Below are positions 45,955-53,521 of a DNA stretch of 64,000 nucleotides, one piece after another. Position 1 is the stretch's first letter. Each line of letters starts with the position of its first letter. Origin of the DNA: Micromonospora craniellae (GTDB lineage: Bacteria > Actinomycetota > Actinomycetes > Mycobacteriales > Micromonosporaceae); NCBI RefSeq assembly GCF_014764405.1, contig NZ_CP061725.1, positions 310,001-374,000 of the forward strand. The letters run 5' to 3'. Under the pieces are notes generated by a model that saw only the letters and a program-made list of their open reading frames with translations, did no database searches and was not told the DNA's origin. The position numbers and the translations under genes were made by a program.

Positions 45955-46932
45955 TCAGGCAGGCACCGTCGTCGCGGCGACGGCCTGCGGCGGCCCCATC
46001 CGGAAGTCCGGGTCGATCTGCGTGGTGAGGTCAACCCCAGTACGGTCGTTGCCCCAGGCCACCGCGTTGCGCCGGTGGAACTCGTGCGCCCACCGGGTGA
46101 AGGCCGTCCAGTCCTGCGCGGTGCCGTCGACGACGTCGGCCAGCCGGCCCAGCGCGGCCCGGTTCTCCGCCTCCAACTCGTCCAGTGGCCCGACGGTGCC
46201 GCGTTCGGCCCGCCGCACGTACGCCGAACGGCCCACCCAGGTCAGCAGGTCGTCGCCGACGTGCTCGCGGAGGAACTCCACGTCGGCGGCGTCCTCGACC
46301 TTGTTGCCGATCACGGACAGGGCCACCCCGTAGTCGCGGGCGTAGCCGGCGTACTGCTGGTAGACGCTGACCCCACGCACGGTCGGCTCGCAGACCAGGA
46401 AGGTGCGGTCGAAGCGGGTGAACAACCCCGAGGCGAACGAGTCGGCACCCGCGGTCATGTCCACCACCACGTACTCACCGGGCCCGTCGAGCATGTGGTT
46501 GAGCAGCAACTCCACCGCCCCGACCTTGGAGTGGTAACAGGACACGCCCAGATCCTCGGCGCTGAACTCACCGGTCACCGCCAGCCGCACCCCACCGACA
46601 GTGTCGACGCAGGCCGCGTAGATCGGATTCTTTTCGTCCACGAGAAGCAACCGCGAACCCCACCCCGGCGGGGTGGTCTTCACCATCTCGGTGGCGGAGC
46701 CGATACGCGGGTTGTCGCCGCGCAGGAACTCCTTGATCGCCGGCAGGTGCGCGCCGAGTGGTCGCATCGTGGTGGTGGCGTGAGCCGGCCCGCCGAGCGC
46801 GACCGCGAGGTGCTGGTTGATGTCGGCGTCGATCGCCAGCACCGGCCGACCGGCAGCGGCGAGATGGCGGGCGTAGAGCCCGGTGAGGGTGGTCTTCCCA
46901 CTACCGCCCTTGCCGACGAACGCGACCTTCAT
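45955..46932 (-). CDS. CooC/ParA-like P-loop ATPase (SIMIBI class)
   Basis: A 325-residue cytoplasmic ATPase. The N-terminal MKVAFVGKGGSGKTTLTGLY is the deviant Walker A of the MinD/CooC group, with the signature lysine in GKGGSGKT. Switch regions include VLAIDADINQHLAVALGG and YVVVDMTAGADSFASGL. CooC proteins help insert metal cofactors (nickel into CO dehydrogenase), but no such enzyme is encoded here. The upstream Zur-like site suggests a role in metal allocation during zinc shortage (inference). The ATG at 46932 is chosen; a GTG three codons upstream is possible. Confidence 0.83.
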   Translation of the reverse strand: MKVAFVGKGGSGKTTLTGLYARHLAAAGRPVLAIDADINQHLAVALGGPAHATTTMRPLGAHLPAIKEFLRGDNPRIGSATEMVKTTPPGWGSRLLLVDEKNPIYAACVDTVGGVRLAVTGEFSAEDLGVSCYHSKVGAVELLLNHMLDGPGEYVVVDMTAGADSFASGLFTRFDRTFLVCEPTVRGVSVYQQYAGYARDYGVALSVIGNKVEDAADVEFLREHVGDDLLTWVGRSAYVRRAERGTVGPLDELEAENRAALGRLADVVDGTAQDWTAFTRWAHEFHRRNAVAWGNDRTGVDLTTQIDPDFRMGPPQAVAATTVPA

Positions 46933-46957
46933 CGGGGCCACCCCACACAGGTGTTAA

Positions 46958-46972
46958 CGGCAATCGTTTCCA
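46958..46972. promoter_or_regulatory. Zur-box-like site upstream of the CooC-like gene
   Basis: CGGCAATCGTTTCCA (complement TGGAAACGATTGCCG) is a weaker match to the Zur consensus, 26 bases upstream of the ATPase start. Confidence 0.55.
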
Positions 46973-46982
46973 TGAGTGGCAT

Positions 46983-47311
46983 GGTAACCGGCTGTGCCGA
47001 GGACTCTGCAGCGAACCCGCCATTTGCGTCAGAAACGGGTCACTACCTGGACCCGCTGCCCGTTGACCGCTACCGACTGCTACCAAGCCCTGAACCGGAC
47101 GGCATCCAACCATCGCTGGGACAGGCAACGGCACGCCCGTGGCAGACCAGCCGAGCGGGAAGGCAGAGCACGTCCGCCGCCAGCGGGGGCATGCCGGCAG
47201 AGCCACGGCCCGGGCAGGTGCGGACCCTGCCAGGCGCACCTCGAACTCCCACCGCCGCCCACCGCGTCCGCGACGGCCACGCGACCGCACCCCCACCGTC
47301 AGAGGCGAGTG
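46983..47311. other. Non-coding region between CooC-like gene and fur-type gene
   Basis: About 330 bases with no frame that looks like a real protein on either strand. Out-of-frame runs are Arg/Pro-rich as expected for GC-rich spacer. It presumably holds the end of the fur-type transcript and the CooC-like promoter. Confidence 0.5.
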
Positions 47312-47714
47312 TCACGAGCAGCTTTCGCAGATCCCGACAATTTCGAGAGCGTGATTCACGTTGGTGAATCCATGTCGGGCTGCGACGCCCTGGGTCCACT
47401 TCTCCACGGCAGGACCAACGACCTCCACGGTACGGCCGCACTGTCGACAGACGAGGTGATGGTGGTGGGTACGGGCTGCACCGCCGGTAAACCTGCTCGC
47501 CGGACGGCAACCGCACGGTGTCGACCTCACCGGCGTCCACCAACGCTTGAAGCGTGCGGTAGACGGTGGTGAGGCCGACCGATGCCTTCCGCTCCCGCAG
47601 TTGAGCGTGCAATCCCCGGGCGCTCTGGAACTCGGTCAACCCTTCGAGCAGGCCGACGACTTCCGCGCGCTGCCTGGTATTCCGAGCAACTCCCGGAACA
47701 GACTTGATCGTCAC
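47312..47714 (-). pseudogene. zur: Fur-family zinc regulator (Zur/FurB-like) with a one-base frameshift
   Basis: From the GTG at 47714 (GGGAG upstream) the protein begins as a Fur-family winged helix (NTRQRAEVVGLLEGL, FQSARGLHAQLRERKASVGL, TTVYRTLQALVDAGEVDTVR) and reaches GEQVYRRCSP. The family continues with THHHHLVCRQCGRTVEVV. That sequence is present but one base out of frame, running to CESCS at 47312 with the two CxxC structural-zinc motifs intact. One surplus base at about 47471-47472 (in GGGTACGGG) explains it. If genuine, the repressor is lost and the zinc genes would be constitutive. A sequencing error would leave zur intact. Which Fur subfamily is inferred from the neighbouring zinc genes. 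Confidence 0.83.
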
Positions 47715-47883
47715 TGCCACTCCCGCCACGTCAGGCCCTGCCCAGTACTACCGCAATGTCGCAACGAATATCGTATGCCTAACCGCTCGGGGCATACCAC
47801 ACGGCCGGCAGCGATGAACACTCAGGGCATTTCAGAAGCAGTCACCAACAGGTCATCCGCACTTGCCCGCTCCCTCCACCGGA

Positions 47884-47948
47884 ACGAACAATGGCACCTC
47901 TCTGTTGTCGACGGCCCTTGGGGGACGCAGAGAGGTGCCATTGTTCGT
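47884..47948 (-). terminator. Long hairpin downstream of the zinc-free ribosomal protein operon
   Basis: A perfect 21-bp inverted repeat (ACGAACAATGGCACCTCTCTG and its complement; loop 23 nt) sits about 150 bases past the S14 gene. It is unusually long and AT-rich for this genome. A terminator is the simplest reading; a small mobile repeat is an alternative. Confidence 0.6.
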
Positions 47949-48029
47949 TGTCGGACCCGTGCGCGCGGGACGACTCGTCGCGTGTCGTCAACCAGCACGA
48001 GGTCGTGCCTGTCGTTGGGGCTTCCGGGA

Positions 48030-48086
48030 TCAGATGGCGGTGAGAGTGAGAGTTGCGGTGAAACCGACAGCGCTGCTCGCTACCAC
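48030..48086 (-). pseudogene. Remnant of a WxL-type protein C-terminus
   Basis: The 19-codon stretch ends with FTATLTLTAI and TGA, almost identical at the DNA level to the last bases of the WxL-like gene at 39997 (which ends YTATLTLTAI). It follows the S14 gene directly and has no start, so it appears to be the tail of a deleted paralogue. Confidence 0.6.
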
Positions 48087-48096
48087 GGCGGTCGGC

Positions 48097-48402
48097 TCAC
48101 CAGGATGCCTTCCGGATGCCCGGCAGCTCACCGCGCAGCGCCATCTCGCGGAAGCGAATCCGGGACAGCCCAAAGCGGGTGAGCACGCCTCGAGGTCGCC
48201 CGTCGACCATGTCCCGGTTCCGCAGGCGTACTGGACTGGAGTCGCGGGGCAACCGGGCGAGCCGGCGCACCGCCTCGTCCCGCTCTGCCGGCTCGGTGTC
48301 CGGGTGAGCGATCGTCCGCTTCAGCTCGGTACGGCGTTCGGCGTGCCGGGCCACGAGTTCAGCCCGGCGGGCCTGCCGGTTGTTCAGGCTCTTCCGCGCC
48401 AT
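48097..48402 (-). CDS. rpsN: Ribosomal protein S14, zinc-independent paralogue
   Basis: A 101-residue S14 of the long, cysteine-free type (MARKSLNNRQARRAELVARH ... ARLPRDSSPVRLRNRD ... GLSRIRFREMALRGELPGI). The zinc-binding version has two CxxC pairs; here none remain. Such copies replace zinc-containing S14 when zinc is scarce. It is the last gene of the L28-L33-S14 unit. Confidence 0.94.
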   Translation of the reverse strand: MARKSLNNRQARRAELVARHAERRTELKRTIAHPDTEPAERDEAVRRLARLPRDSSPVRLRNRDMVDGRPRGVLTRFGLSRIRFREMALRGELPGIRKASW

Positions 48403-48403
48403 C

Positions 48404-48571
48404 TCAGCGCGCCTCCCGGAACTCGACGTGCCGGCGCACGATCGGGTCGTACTTGCGCAACGTCAGGCGGTCGGGATCGTTGCGGCGGTTCTTGCGGGTC
48501 ACGTACGTGTATCCGGTGCCGGCGGTGCTGCGCAGCCGGACGATCGGACGGATGTCGGTCTGCCTGGCCAT
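48404..48571 (-). CDS. rpmG: Ribosomal protein L33, zinc-independent paralogue
   Basis: A 55-residue L33 (MARQTDIRPIVRLRSTAGTG, then YVTRKNRRNDPDRLTLRKYD) without the CxxC zinc-ribbon cysteines. Its ATG overlaps the stop of the L28 gene (TGATG) and it lies one base from the S14 gene, so the three are co-translated. It is a standard member of actinobacterial Zur regulons. Confidence 0.93.
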   Translation of the reverse strand: MARQTDIRPIVRLRSTAGTGYTYVTRKNRRNDPDRLTLRKYDPIVRRHVEFREAR

Positions 48572-48807
48572 CAGATCTTCACTCCCTTGGCACGCAGCTC
48601 GGCGACGACCTGCTCGATGCCCTTGCGGTCCACGGTCTTGAGCGCCTTGGCGGTCAGCGTCAGGCGAATCCACCGGCGCTCGGAGGACAGCCAGTACCGG
48701 TGGCTCTGCAGGTTCGGGTTCCACCGGCGGCGGGTGCGTCGGTGGGAGTGGGACACGGCGTTGCCGAAGCTCGGCTTCGCACCGGTGACGTCACAACGTC
48801 GGGACAC
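48571..48807 (-). CDS. rpmB: Ribosomal protein L28, zinc-independent paralogue
   Basis: A 78-residue L28 (SRRCDVTGAKPSFGNAVSHS, then RRTRRRWNPNLQSHRYWL) that keeps one N-terminal cysteine but lacks the full set of zinc ligands. The GTG at 48807 is used because GAAGGAG lies 6 bases before it; a TTG two codons upstream would overlap that site. It heads the three-gene zinc-free ribosomal operon, with a Zur-like palindrome about 30 bases upstream. Confidence 0.92.
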   Translation of the reverse strand: MSRRCDVTGAKPSFGNAVSHSHRRTRRRWNPNLQSHRYWLSSERRWIRLTLTAKALKTVDRKGIEQVVAELRAKGVKI

Positions 48808-48837
48808 GGTCAACTCCTTCAGGATGCGGCCAATCGC

Positions 48838-48852
48838 TAACGATAATCGTTA
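48838..48852. promoter_or_regulatory. Zur-box-like palindrome before the ribosomal protein operon
   Basis: TAACGATAATCGTTA is a palindrome with one central base, extended by TC on the right. It overlaps the expected promoter of the rpmB-rpmG-rpsN unit. Confidence 0.72.
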
Positions 48853-48870
48853 TCTTTATACCTGGTCGGG

Positions 48871-49377
48871 TCAGAAGGCACGGGGGCGCGGGTCGTCCAC
48901 CACCTCCACCGGCAGGTCGACATCGAGGCCGTACCCGACTCCGCGCACGGTGCGGATCACCGACAGGTCCGTGCCGACCTTGACCCGCACCCTTCTCACC
49001 TGCACGTCGACGTTGCGGGCGCTCGTGAAGGTGTGACCCCAGACGCTCTCCAACAGCTGCGCTCGGGTGAACACCCGCCGAGGGTGCGCCACCAGGTGCC
49101 ACAGGAGGTCGAACTCGCGACGGGTGAGCACCACCTCCCGGCCCCCTCGATGGACCACTCGCGCCTGTGGCGAGACCCGCAGGACGGCCGGGCCGCCGAC
49201 CGCGTCGACGGCGGGAGGGGCCAGGTGGTCGACCAGCCACAGCAGGCGCTCCAGATCGTCGCAGCCACCGTCGGACCCCGGCCGCAACCGAACGCTCACG
49301 ACCAGCCCGCCGTCGCCACCGGCCACCATGTCGGCAGCAGACGCACGGAGTCCCCGCTCTACCTCTTCAGCGATCAC
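48871..49377 (-). CDS. Winged-helix DNA-binding protein without a receiver domain
   Basis: A 168-residue protein whose C-terminal 95 residues form an OmpR/PhoB-type winged helix (VVLTRREFDLLWHLVAHPRR, FTRAQLLESVWGH, ARNVDVQVRRVRVKVG, IRTVRGVGYGLD). The N-terminal 70 residues have no phospho-acceptor pattern of a response-regulator receiver. No kinase gene is adjacent. It is divergent from the CobW-like gene with a Zur-like site between them, so it may be a zinc-starvation activator or accessory regulator (inference). The GTG start at 49377 lacks a strong ribosome-binding site; ATG 49329 is an alternative. Confidence 0.8.
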   Translation of the reverse strand: MIAEEVERGLRASAADMVAGGDGGLVVSVRLRPGSDGGCDDLERLLWLVDHLAPPAVDAVGGPAVLRVSPQARVVHRGGREVVLTRREFDLLWHLVAHPRRVFTRAQLLESVWGHTFTSARNVDVQVRRVRVKVGTDLSVIRTVRGVGYGLDVDLPVEVVDDPRPRAF

Positions 49378-49387
49378 CTGCCTATAA

Positions 49388-49402
49388 TGACAACCGTTTT
49401 CA
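49388..49402. promoter_or_regulatory. Zur-box-like site in the divergent wHTH/CobW promoter
   Basis: TGACAACCGTTTTCA matches 12 of 15 positions of the Zur consensus TGAAAATGATTTTCA. It lies 20 bases before the CobW-like start and 10 bases before the winged-helix start, so one site could control both directions. Confidence 0.75.
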
Positions 49403-49422
49403 GTTAAGTCGAGAGGACTGTG

Positions 49423-50709
49423 ATGTCGACGTCATCTGTCGCTTCGGCCGGCCACGCCGCCTCGCAGCGGGGCTCCCGCCCGTCGTTGACCGTGCTCAGC
49501 GGCTTCTGGCCGGCAGCGACGTACGCCGTCGCCCGCACCTTGCTCGCCACGGACCCGGGACTGCTGCTGGTTCGGCACGACCTCGCCGACGTGCGCAACG
49601 GCACCGTGCACCGGGTGGTACGCGACCGGGACGGCGTACTGGAGGACGAACGGATCTCCCTCGCTCACGGGTGCGTGTCCTGCACCCTGCGCGAGGACGT
49701 GCTGCCCACCCTCGCTCGGCTGGTCGGCACCCGTCCCGGCCGGGACCTGGTGCTGATGCTGCCCGAAGTGGTCGAACCGGAGGCCGTCGCCGCCGCGTGC
49801 GCCCACTGCCTGATCGACGGCGTACCGATCACCGACCTGCTGCACGTCGACTCGTACGTCACCGTGGTTGACGCCGAGCACCTGCTCGACGGGCTGGCCA
49901 GCACCGACGACCTGAAGACCCTCAGCATCCACGCCGCCGACAACGACGACCGTGCCCTCGCCGACGTGATCGTCCGACAGATCGAGTACGCCGACACCCT
50001 CGTCCTCTGGGGACACTCCGCCGAAGGCGCGTACGACACCGACCGCCTGGCAGTCCTCCTCAACCGGATCACCCCCTGGGCGGCCCAAGTACGCGTCGAC
50101 GACGACCTCGTCGACGCAAACCTGCTGACCCGCCAACTGCGCGACACTCACCGGTACCGACCGGAAACCCCGGGCGTCCTCGCCCGAGGTCTTGAGGGAC
50201 ATCTAGTCGGTGTACACGAGCCCCAGCCGGACTGCGGGATCGTCTCGGCGGTCTTCCGCGCTCGCCGCCCGTTCCACCCGCAACGGCTGCACGACGTCCT
50301 CGAGGAACTCACCGCCGAGGTCATCCGCTCCCGCGGCCATCTCTGGCTGGCCAGCCAGCCCGAGACCGTCGTCGCCTGGGACTTCGCCGGCGGCGGTCTC
50401 GCTCTGGGAAGCCTCGGCCGCTGGCTCGCCGCCCTACCCGACCGGTACTGGGACGAGGTGTCCGACCACCGCCGGCTCGCGGCCGCCATGGACTGGGACC
50501 CCTACTACGGCGACCGCCACCAGCACCTGGTCTTCATCGGCCTCGACCTCGACCCGACCGGCCTGCACGGCACGCTCACCCGCTGCCTGCTCACCGACGC
50601 CGAACTCGCCGACGGCGAACAGGCATGGCGCGACTACCGCGACCCGTTCACCGACTGTTTCCCGCTCCCTGCCCTGGACGACGAAGCCACCCGAGGAGAA
50701 CCCGAATGA
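49423..50709 (+). CDS. CobW/COG0523-type metallochaperone homologue lacking a canonical P-loop
   Basis: A 428-residue protein of the COG0523 family, zinc chaperones made under zinc limitation. The GTPase-like half has the metal-binding-type motif HGCVSCTLRED (about residues 85-95) and an LMLPEVVEP strand. Where family members have GFLGAGKTT, it has GFWPAATYAVARTLL, so Walker A is absent and GTP hydrolysis is doubtful. The CobW C-terminal domain is present (GIVSAVFRARRPFHPQRLHD to HLVFIGLDLDPTGLHGTL). The ATG at 49423 has GAGAGG upstream and a Zur-like site 20 bases away. It probably binds or delivers zinc, or regulates a partner, without being a GTPase (inference). Confidence 0.86.
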   Translation: MSTSSVASAGHAASQRGSRPSLTVLSGFWPAATYAVARTLLATDPGLLLVRHDLADVRNGTVHRVVRDRDGVLEDERISLAHGCVSCTLREDVLPTLARLVGTRPGRDLVLMLPEVVEPEAVAAACAHCLIDGVPITDLLHVDSYVTVVDAEHLLDGLASTDDLKTLSIHAADNDDRALADVIVRQIEYADTLVLWGHSAEGAYDTDRLAVLLNRITPWAAQVRVDDDLVDANLLTRQLRDTHRYRPETPGVLARGLEGHLVGVHEPQPDCGIVSAVFRARRPFHPQRLHDVLEELTAEVIRSRGHLWLASQPETVVAWDFAGGGLALGSLGRWLAALPDRYWDEVSDHRRLAAAMDWDPYYGDRHQHLVFIGLDLDPTGLHGTLTRCLLTDAELADGEQAWRDYRDPFTDCFPLPALDDEATRGEPE

Positions 50710-50931
50710 AGCCCCGCATCCACCCCGCATCCCGGACCGCCGCCACAGCGCCCCCTCACGGCGCGAACCGAATGTGAGGCAGAGCCGAAATCGACACACG
50801 CCCGACCGGGCAGGGCTTTTGCAAGGTCGGGATTCCCTGCACCCAACGATGCACACCGATGACAAACTTGGTTGCCGCATCCGGCAAACGGGCTGTTTTG
50901 GGGGCGGTTCAAAATTCTATAGAAGAAAGCC
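50710..50931. other. Non-coding spacer after the CobW-like gene
   Basis: About 220 bases without a convincing gene. It includes a short GC hairpin region near 50797-50834 that may end the CobW-like transcript. Confidence 0.4.
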
Positions 50932-50966
50932 GAAGCCCTGACCGCGTTTCCGCTGGTCAGGGCTTC
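50932..50966 (-). terminator. Terminator downstream of tRNA-Pro
   Basis: GAAGCCCTGACC and its complement form a 12-bp stem with an 11-nt loop, 8 bases past the tRNA 3' end. On the minus strand it is followed by GGCTTTCTTCT, a fair T-rich tail. Confidence 0.8.
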
Positions 50967-50974
50967 TCTTCTGT

Positions 50975-51046
<72 letters not shown>

Positions 51047-51047
<1 letters not shown>

Positions 51048-51070
51048 ATGCTCTCGCGTCGTCCTGCCCG
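51047..51070 (-). other. tRNA upstream flank
   Basis: Sequence immediately 5' of tRNA-Pro on the minus strand, presumably holding its promoter; no motif is clear enough to name. Confidence 0.25.
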
Positions 51071-51146
51071 CGACAGCCGGTACAGCTTAGCGCAGCTTCC
51101 CCTCTCCGCCGCACAGCCCCCTCCCCCACTCTGTGACCACCCGCAC

Positions 51147-51170
51147 CCCTCCTAGAGCGTCCTAGGAGGG
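51147..51170 (-). terminator. Hairpin terminator after der
   Basis: CCCTCCTAG pairs with CTAGGAGGG across a 6-nt loop, 12 bases past the der stop codon. Confidence 0.7.
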
Positions 51171-51181
51171 TGGGGTGTGGG

Positions 51182-52585
51182 TCAGCCGTGGGCTTTGCCT
51201 CGGCCGCCGGGGCCGAGTTTCTTGCGGGGGCGTACCGAGATCTCGATGGGGCTACCCTCGAAGCCGAACTCCTCGCGGAGCTTGCGTTCCACGAAGCGCT
51301 GGTAGCCGGCGTCCAGCGGGCCGGTGGTGAACAGCACGAAGCGCGGCGGGGCGACTCCGGCCTGGGTGGCGAACAGGATCCGGGGTGCCCGTCCCCCGCG
51401 GACCGGGTGCGGGGTGGCCTGGACCAGGGCGGTGAGCCACGCGTTGAGCTGCGCGGTGGGGATCCGGGTCTCCCAGCTCGCCAGCGCCCGGTGCAGGGAC
51501 GCGGCGAGCTTGTCGACGGCCCGTCCGGTCATCGCCGACAGGTTCAGCCGGATCGCCCACGGGATGCGGCGCAGTTCCCGGTCGATCTCCTTGTCCAGGT
51601 AGTACCGACGGTCGGCGTCGACCAGGTCCCACTTGTTGAAGGCGATCACGAGGGCCCGACCGGCTTCGGTGACCATGGTCAGGATCCGCTGGTCCTGTTC
51701 GCTGATCGGCTCGCTGGAGTCGAGCAGCACCACCGCCACCTCGGCCGCCTCGATCGCCGAGGCGGTCCGTAGGCTGGCGTAGTACTCGGTGCCGCTGGCC
51801 TGGCCGACCCGCTTACGCAGGCCGGCGGTGTCGACCAGGTGCCAGGTGTCGCCGCCGATGGTGACCAGGCTGTCGACCGGGTCGACGGTGGTGCCGGCGA
51901 CCGCGTCGACGACCGCGCGTTCCTCGCCGGAGAAGCGGTTCAGCAGGCTGGACTTGCCGACGTTGGGTCGACCGACCAGGGCGACCCGGCGGGGGCCGCG
52001 CGGCCGGTTCTCCACGATCTTGGGTGCCTCGGGCAGCGCGTTCATGATGGTGTCGAGCAGGTCGCCGGAGCCCCGGCCGTGCAGGGCCGACACCGGGTGC
52101 GGTTCGCCGAGGCCGAGCGACCACAGTGAGGTGGCCTCCAGCTCGATGTTGGTGTTGTCGGCCTTGTTGGCCACCAGGATCACCGGTTTGGCGCTGCGCC
52201 GCAGCATCTTCACCGCCGCCTCGTCGACGTCGGTGGAGCCCACCGTCGCGTCGACCACGAACAGCACCACGTCGGCGGTGACCACGGCCGTCTCGGCCTG
52301 CGCGGCGATGGCCGCCGCCCGGTCCTTCGCGTCCGGTTCCCAGCCGCCGGTGTCCACCACGGTGAAGGACCGGCCGGACCACTGCGCGTCGTAGGGAACC
52401 CGGTCCCGGGTCACGCCGGGAACGTCCTCGACGACCGCCTGGCGGCGGCCGATGATCCGGTTGACCAGGGTGGACTTGCCGACGTTGGGGCGGCCGACCA
52501 CGGCCACCACCGGCTGCGGACCGGTCGGCTCCTCGATGTCGAGGTCCGTCTCCCGCAGCTCCACCCAACCGTCGTTGTCAGTCAC
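51182..52585 (-). CDS. der: Ribosome-assembly GTPase Der (EngA)
   Basis: A 467-residue protein with the two tandem GTPase domains unique to Der, needed for 50S ribosome maturation. The first has VVGRPNVGKSTLVNR, DTGGWE and VANKADN. The second has LVGRPNVGKSSLLNR, DTAGLRKR and AFNKWDLV. A C-terminal KH-like domain follows (TPHPVRGGRAPRILFATQAG, VERKLREEFGFEGSPIEI). A start at GTG 52585 matches the usual N-terminus (TDNDGWVELRETDLD); its ribosome-binding site is weak. It lies in the conserved actinobacterial order downstream of cmk. Confidence 0.95.
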   Translation of the reverse strand: MTDNDGWVELRETDLDIEEPTGPQPVVAVVGRPNVGKSTLVNRIIGRRQAVVEDVPGVTRDRVPYDAQWSGRSFTVVDTGGWEPDAKDRAAAIAAQAETAVVTADVVLFVVDATVGSTDVDEAAVKMLRRSAKPVILVANKADNTNIELEATSLWSLGLGEPHPVSALHGRGSGDLLDTIMNALPEAPKIVENRPRGPRRVALVGRPNVGKSSLLNRFSGEERAVVDAVAGTTVDPVDSLVTIGGDTWHLVDTAGLRKRVGQASGTEYYASLRTASAIEAAEVAVVLLDSSEPISEQDQRILTMVTEAGRALVIAFNKWDLVDADRRYYLDKEIDRELRRIPWAIRLNLSAMTGRAVDKLAASLHRALASWETRIPTAQLNAWLTALVQATPHPVRGGRAPRILFATQAGVAPPRFVLFTTGPLDAGYQRFVERKLREEFGFEGSPIEISVRPRKKLGPGGRGKAHG

Positions 52586-52682
52586 GCCCACGCCTCGTTT
52601 CGTCGGCCGGTGGCGGGAAACGTCCACGCCACCGTGCCTGATGGTTCGATCGCCGGCAGACCCGGCACGTTGTCGCGCCGGG

Positions 52683-53363
52683 TCACGCCACGTTCCGCTC
52701 GGCGAGCAGCGCCCGCAGCTTCGCCACGACCTCGTCGATGCCCAGTTCGGTGGTGTCCAGCACCACGGCGTCGGGGGCCTGGGCGAGCGGGTCGGCCTTG
52801 CGGGTCGAGTCGATCTGGTCCCGGCGGGCCAGGTCGGCGGCGGTGGCCGCCACGTCGGAGGCGTCCTCGGCGCTACGGCGCGCGGCGCGGGCCGCCGCCG
52901 AGGCGGTGAGGTAGACCTTGAGGTCGGCGTCGGGGGCGACCACGGAACCGATGTCGCGGCCCTCGACCACGATCCGGCCGGCCTTGGCGATCATGTCGCG
53001 CTGCCGGGCCACCAGCAGCGCCCGGACCGCGGGTACGGAGGCCACGGCGGACACCGCGGCGGTCACCTCGGGGCCCCGGATCTCGGCCTCGACTCCGACG
53101 CCGTCGGCGGTCACGCCGTAGCCGGTGGGGTCGGTGCCGATGCGCAGGTCGACCTCACCGGCGACCTTGGCGACGGCCTGCGCGTCGGTCAGGTCGACGC
53201 CGGAGCGCAGCACCGCCCAGGTGATCGCCCGGTACATCGCGCCGGTGTCGAGGTAGCGGGCGGTGAGGCTCGCCGCCAGCCGCCGGGAGACGGTGGACTT
53301 ACCCGAACCGGACGGCCCGTCCACAGCGACCACACAGCGCCCGGCCGGTACGTTCTGCTCCAC
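52683..53363 (-). CDS. cmk: Cytidylate kinase
   Basis: A 226-residue CMP/dCMP kinase that supplies CDP. It has the P-loop VAVDGPSGSGKSTVSRRLA (residues 12-30), the CMP-binding YLDTGAMYRAITWAVL and IVVEGRDIGSVVAPDADLKV, and the lid-like ARRDQIDSTRKADPL. The GTG start at 53363 follows GAGGAGG at optimal spacing. It lies between der and rluB as in Mycobacterium. Confidence 0.95.
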   Translation of the reverse strand: MEQNVPAGRCVVAVDGPSGSGKSTVSRRLAASLTARYLDTGAMYRAITWAVLRSGVDLTDAQAVAKVAGEVDLRIGTDPTGYGVTADGVGVEAEIRGPEVTAAVSAVASVPAVRALLVARQRDMIAKAGRIVVEGRDIGSVVAPDADLKVYLTASAAARAARRSAEDASDVAATAADLARRDQIDSTRKADPLAQAPDAVVLDTTELGIDEVVAKLRALLAERNVA

Positions 53364-53521
53364 CGTTGTCCTCCTCAGCCCGTACCCCGCGATCCGCCGC
53401 ATCGGCGGACGCGAGCGGTTGCCCACACTGCTTCCATCATGCCCGGCGCCGTGGCGCACGGCCCGCCGGCCCTTCTCGGGCCGCCAGGAGCCTACCGTCA
53501 GCGGTACCCGCGAGTGCGGGG

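Noticed and set aside
47740..47785. ACGAATATCGT palindrome upstream of the fur-type gene
   Set aside because: It is symmetric but does not match the other Zur-like sites, so I do not call it an autoregulatory box.
48814..48870. Possible CRISPR-like or riboswitch structure before rpmB
   Set aside because: Only one palindrome is present and it matches a Zur box; no repeats or spacers exist here or elsewhere in the window.
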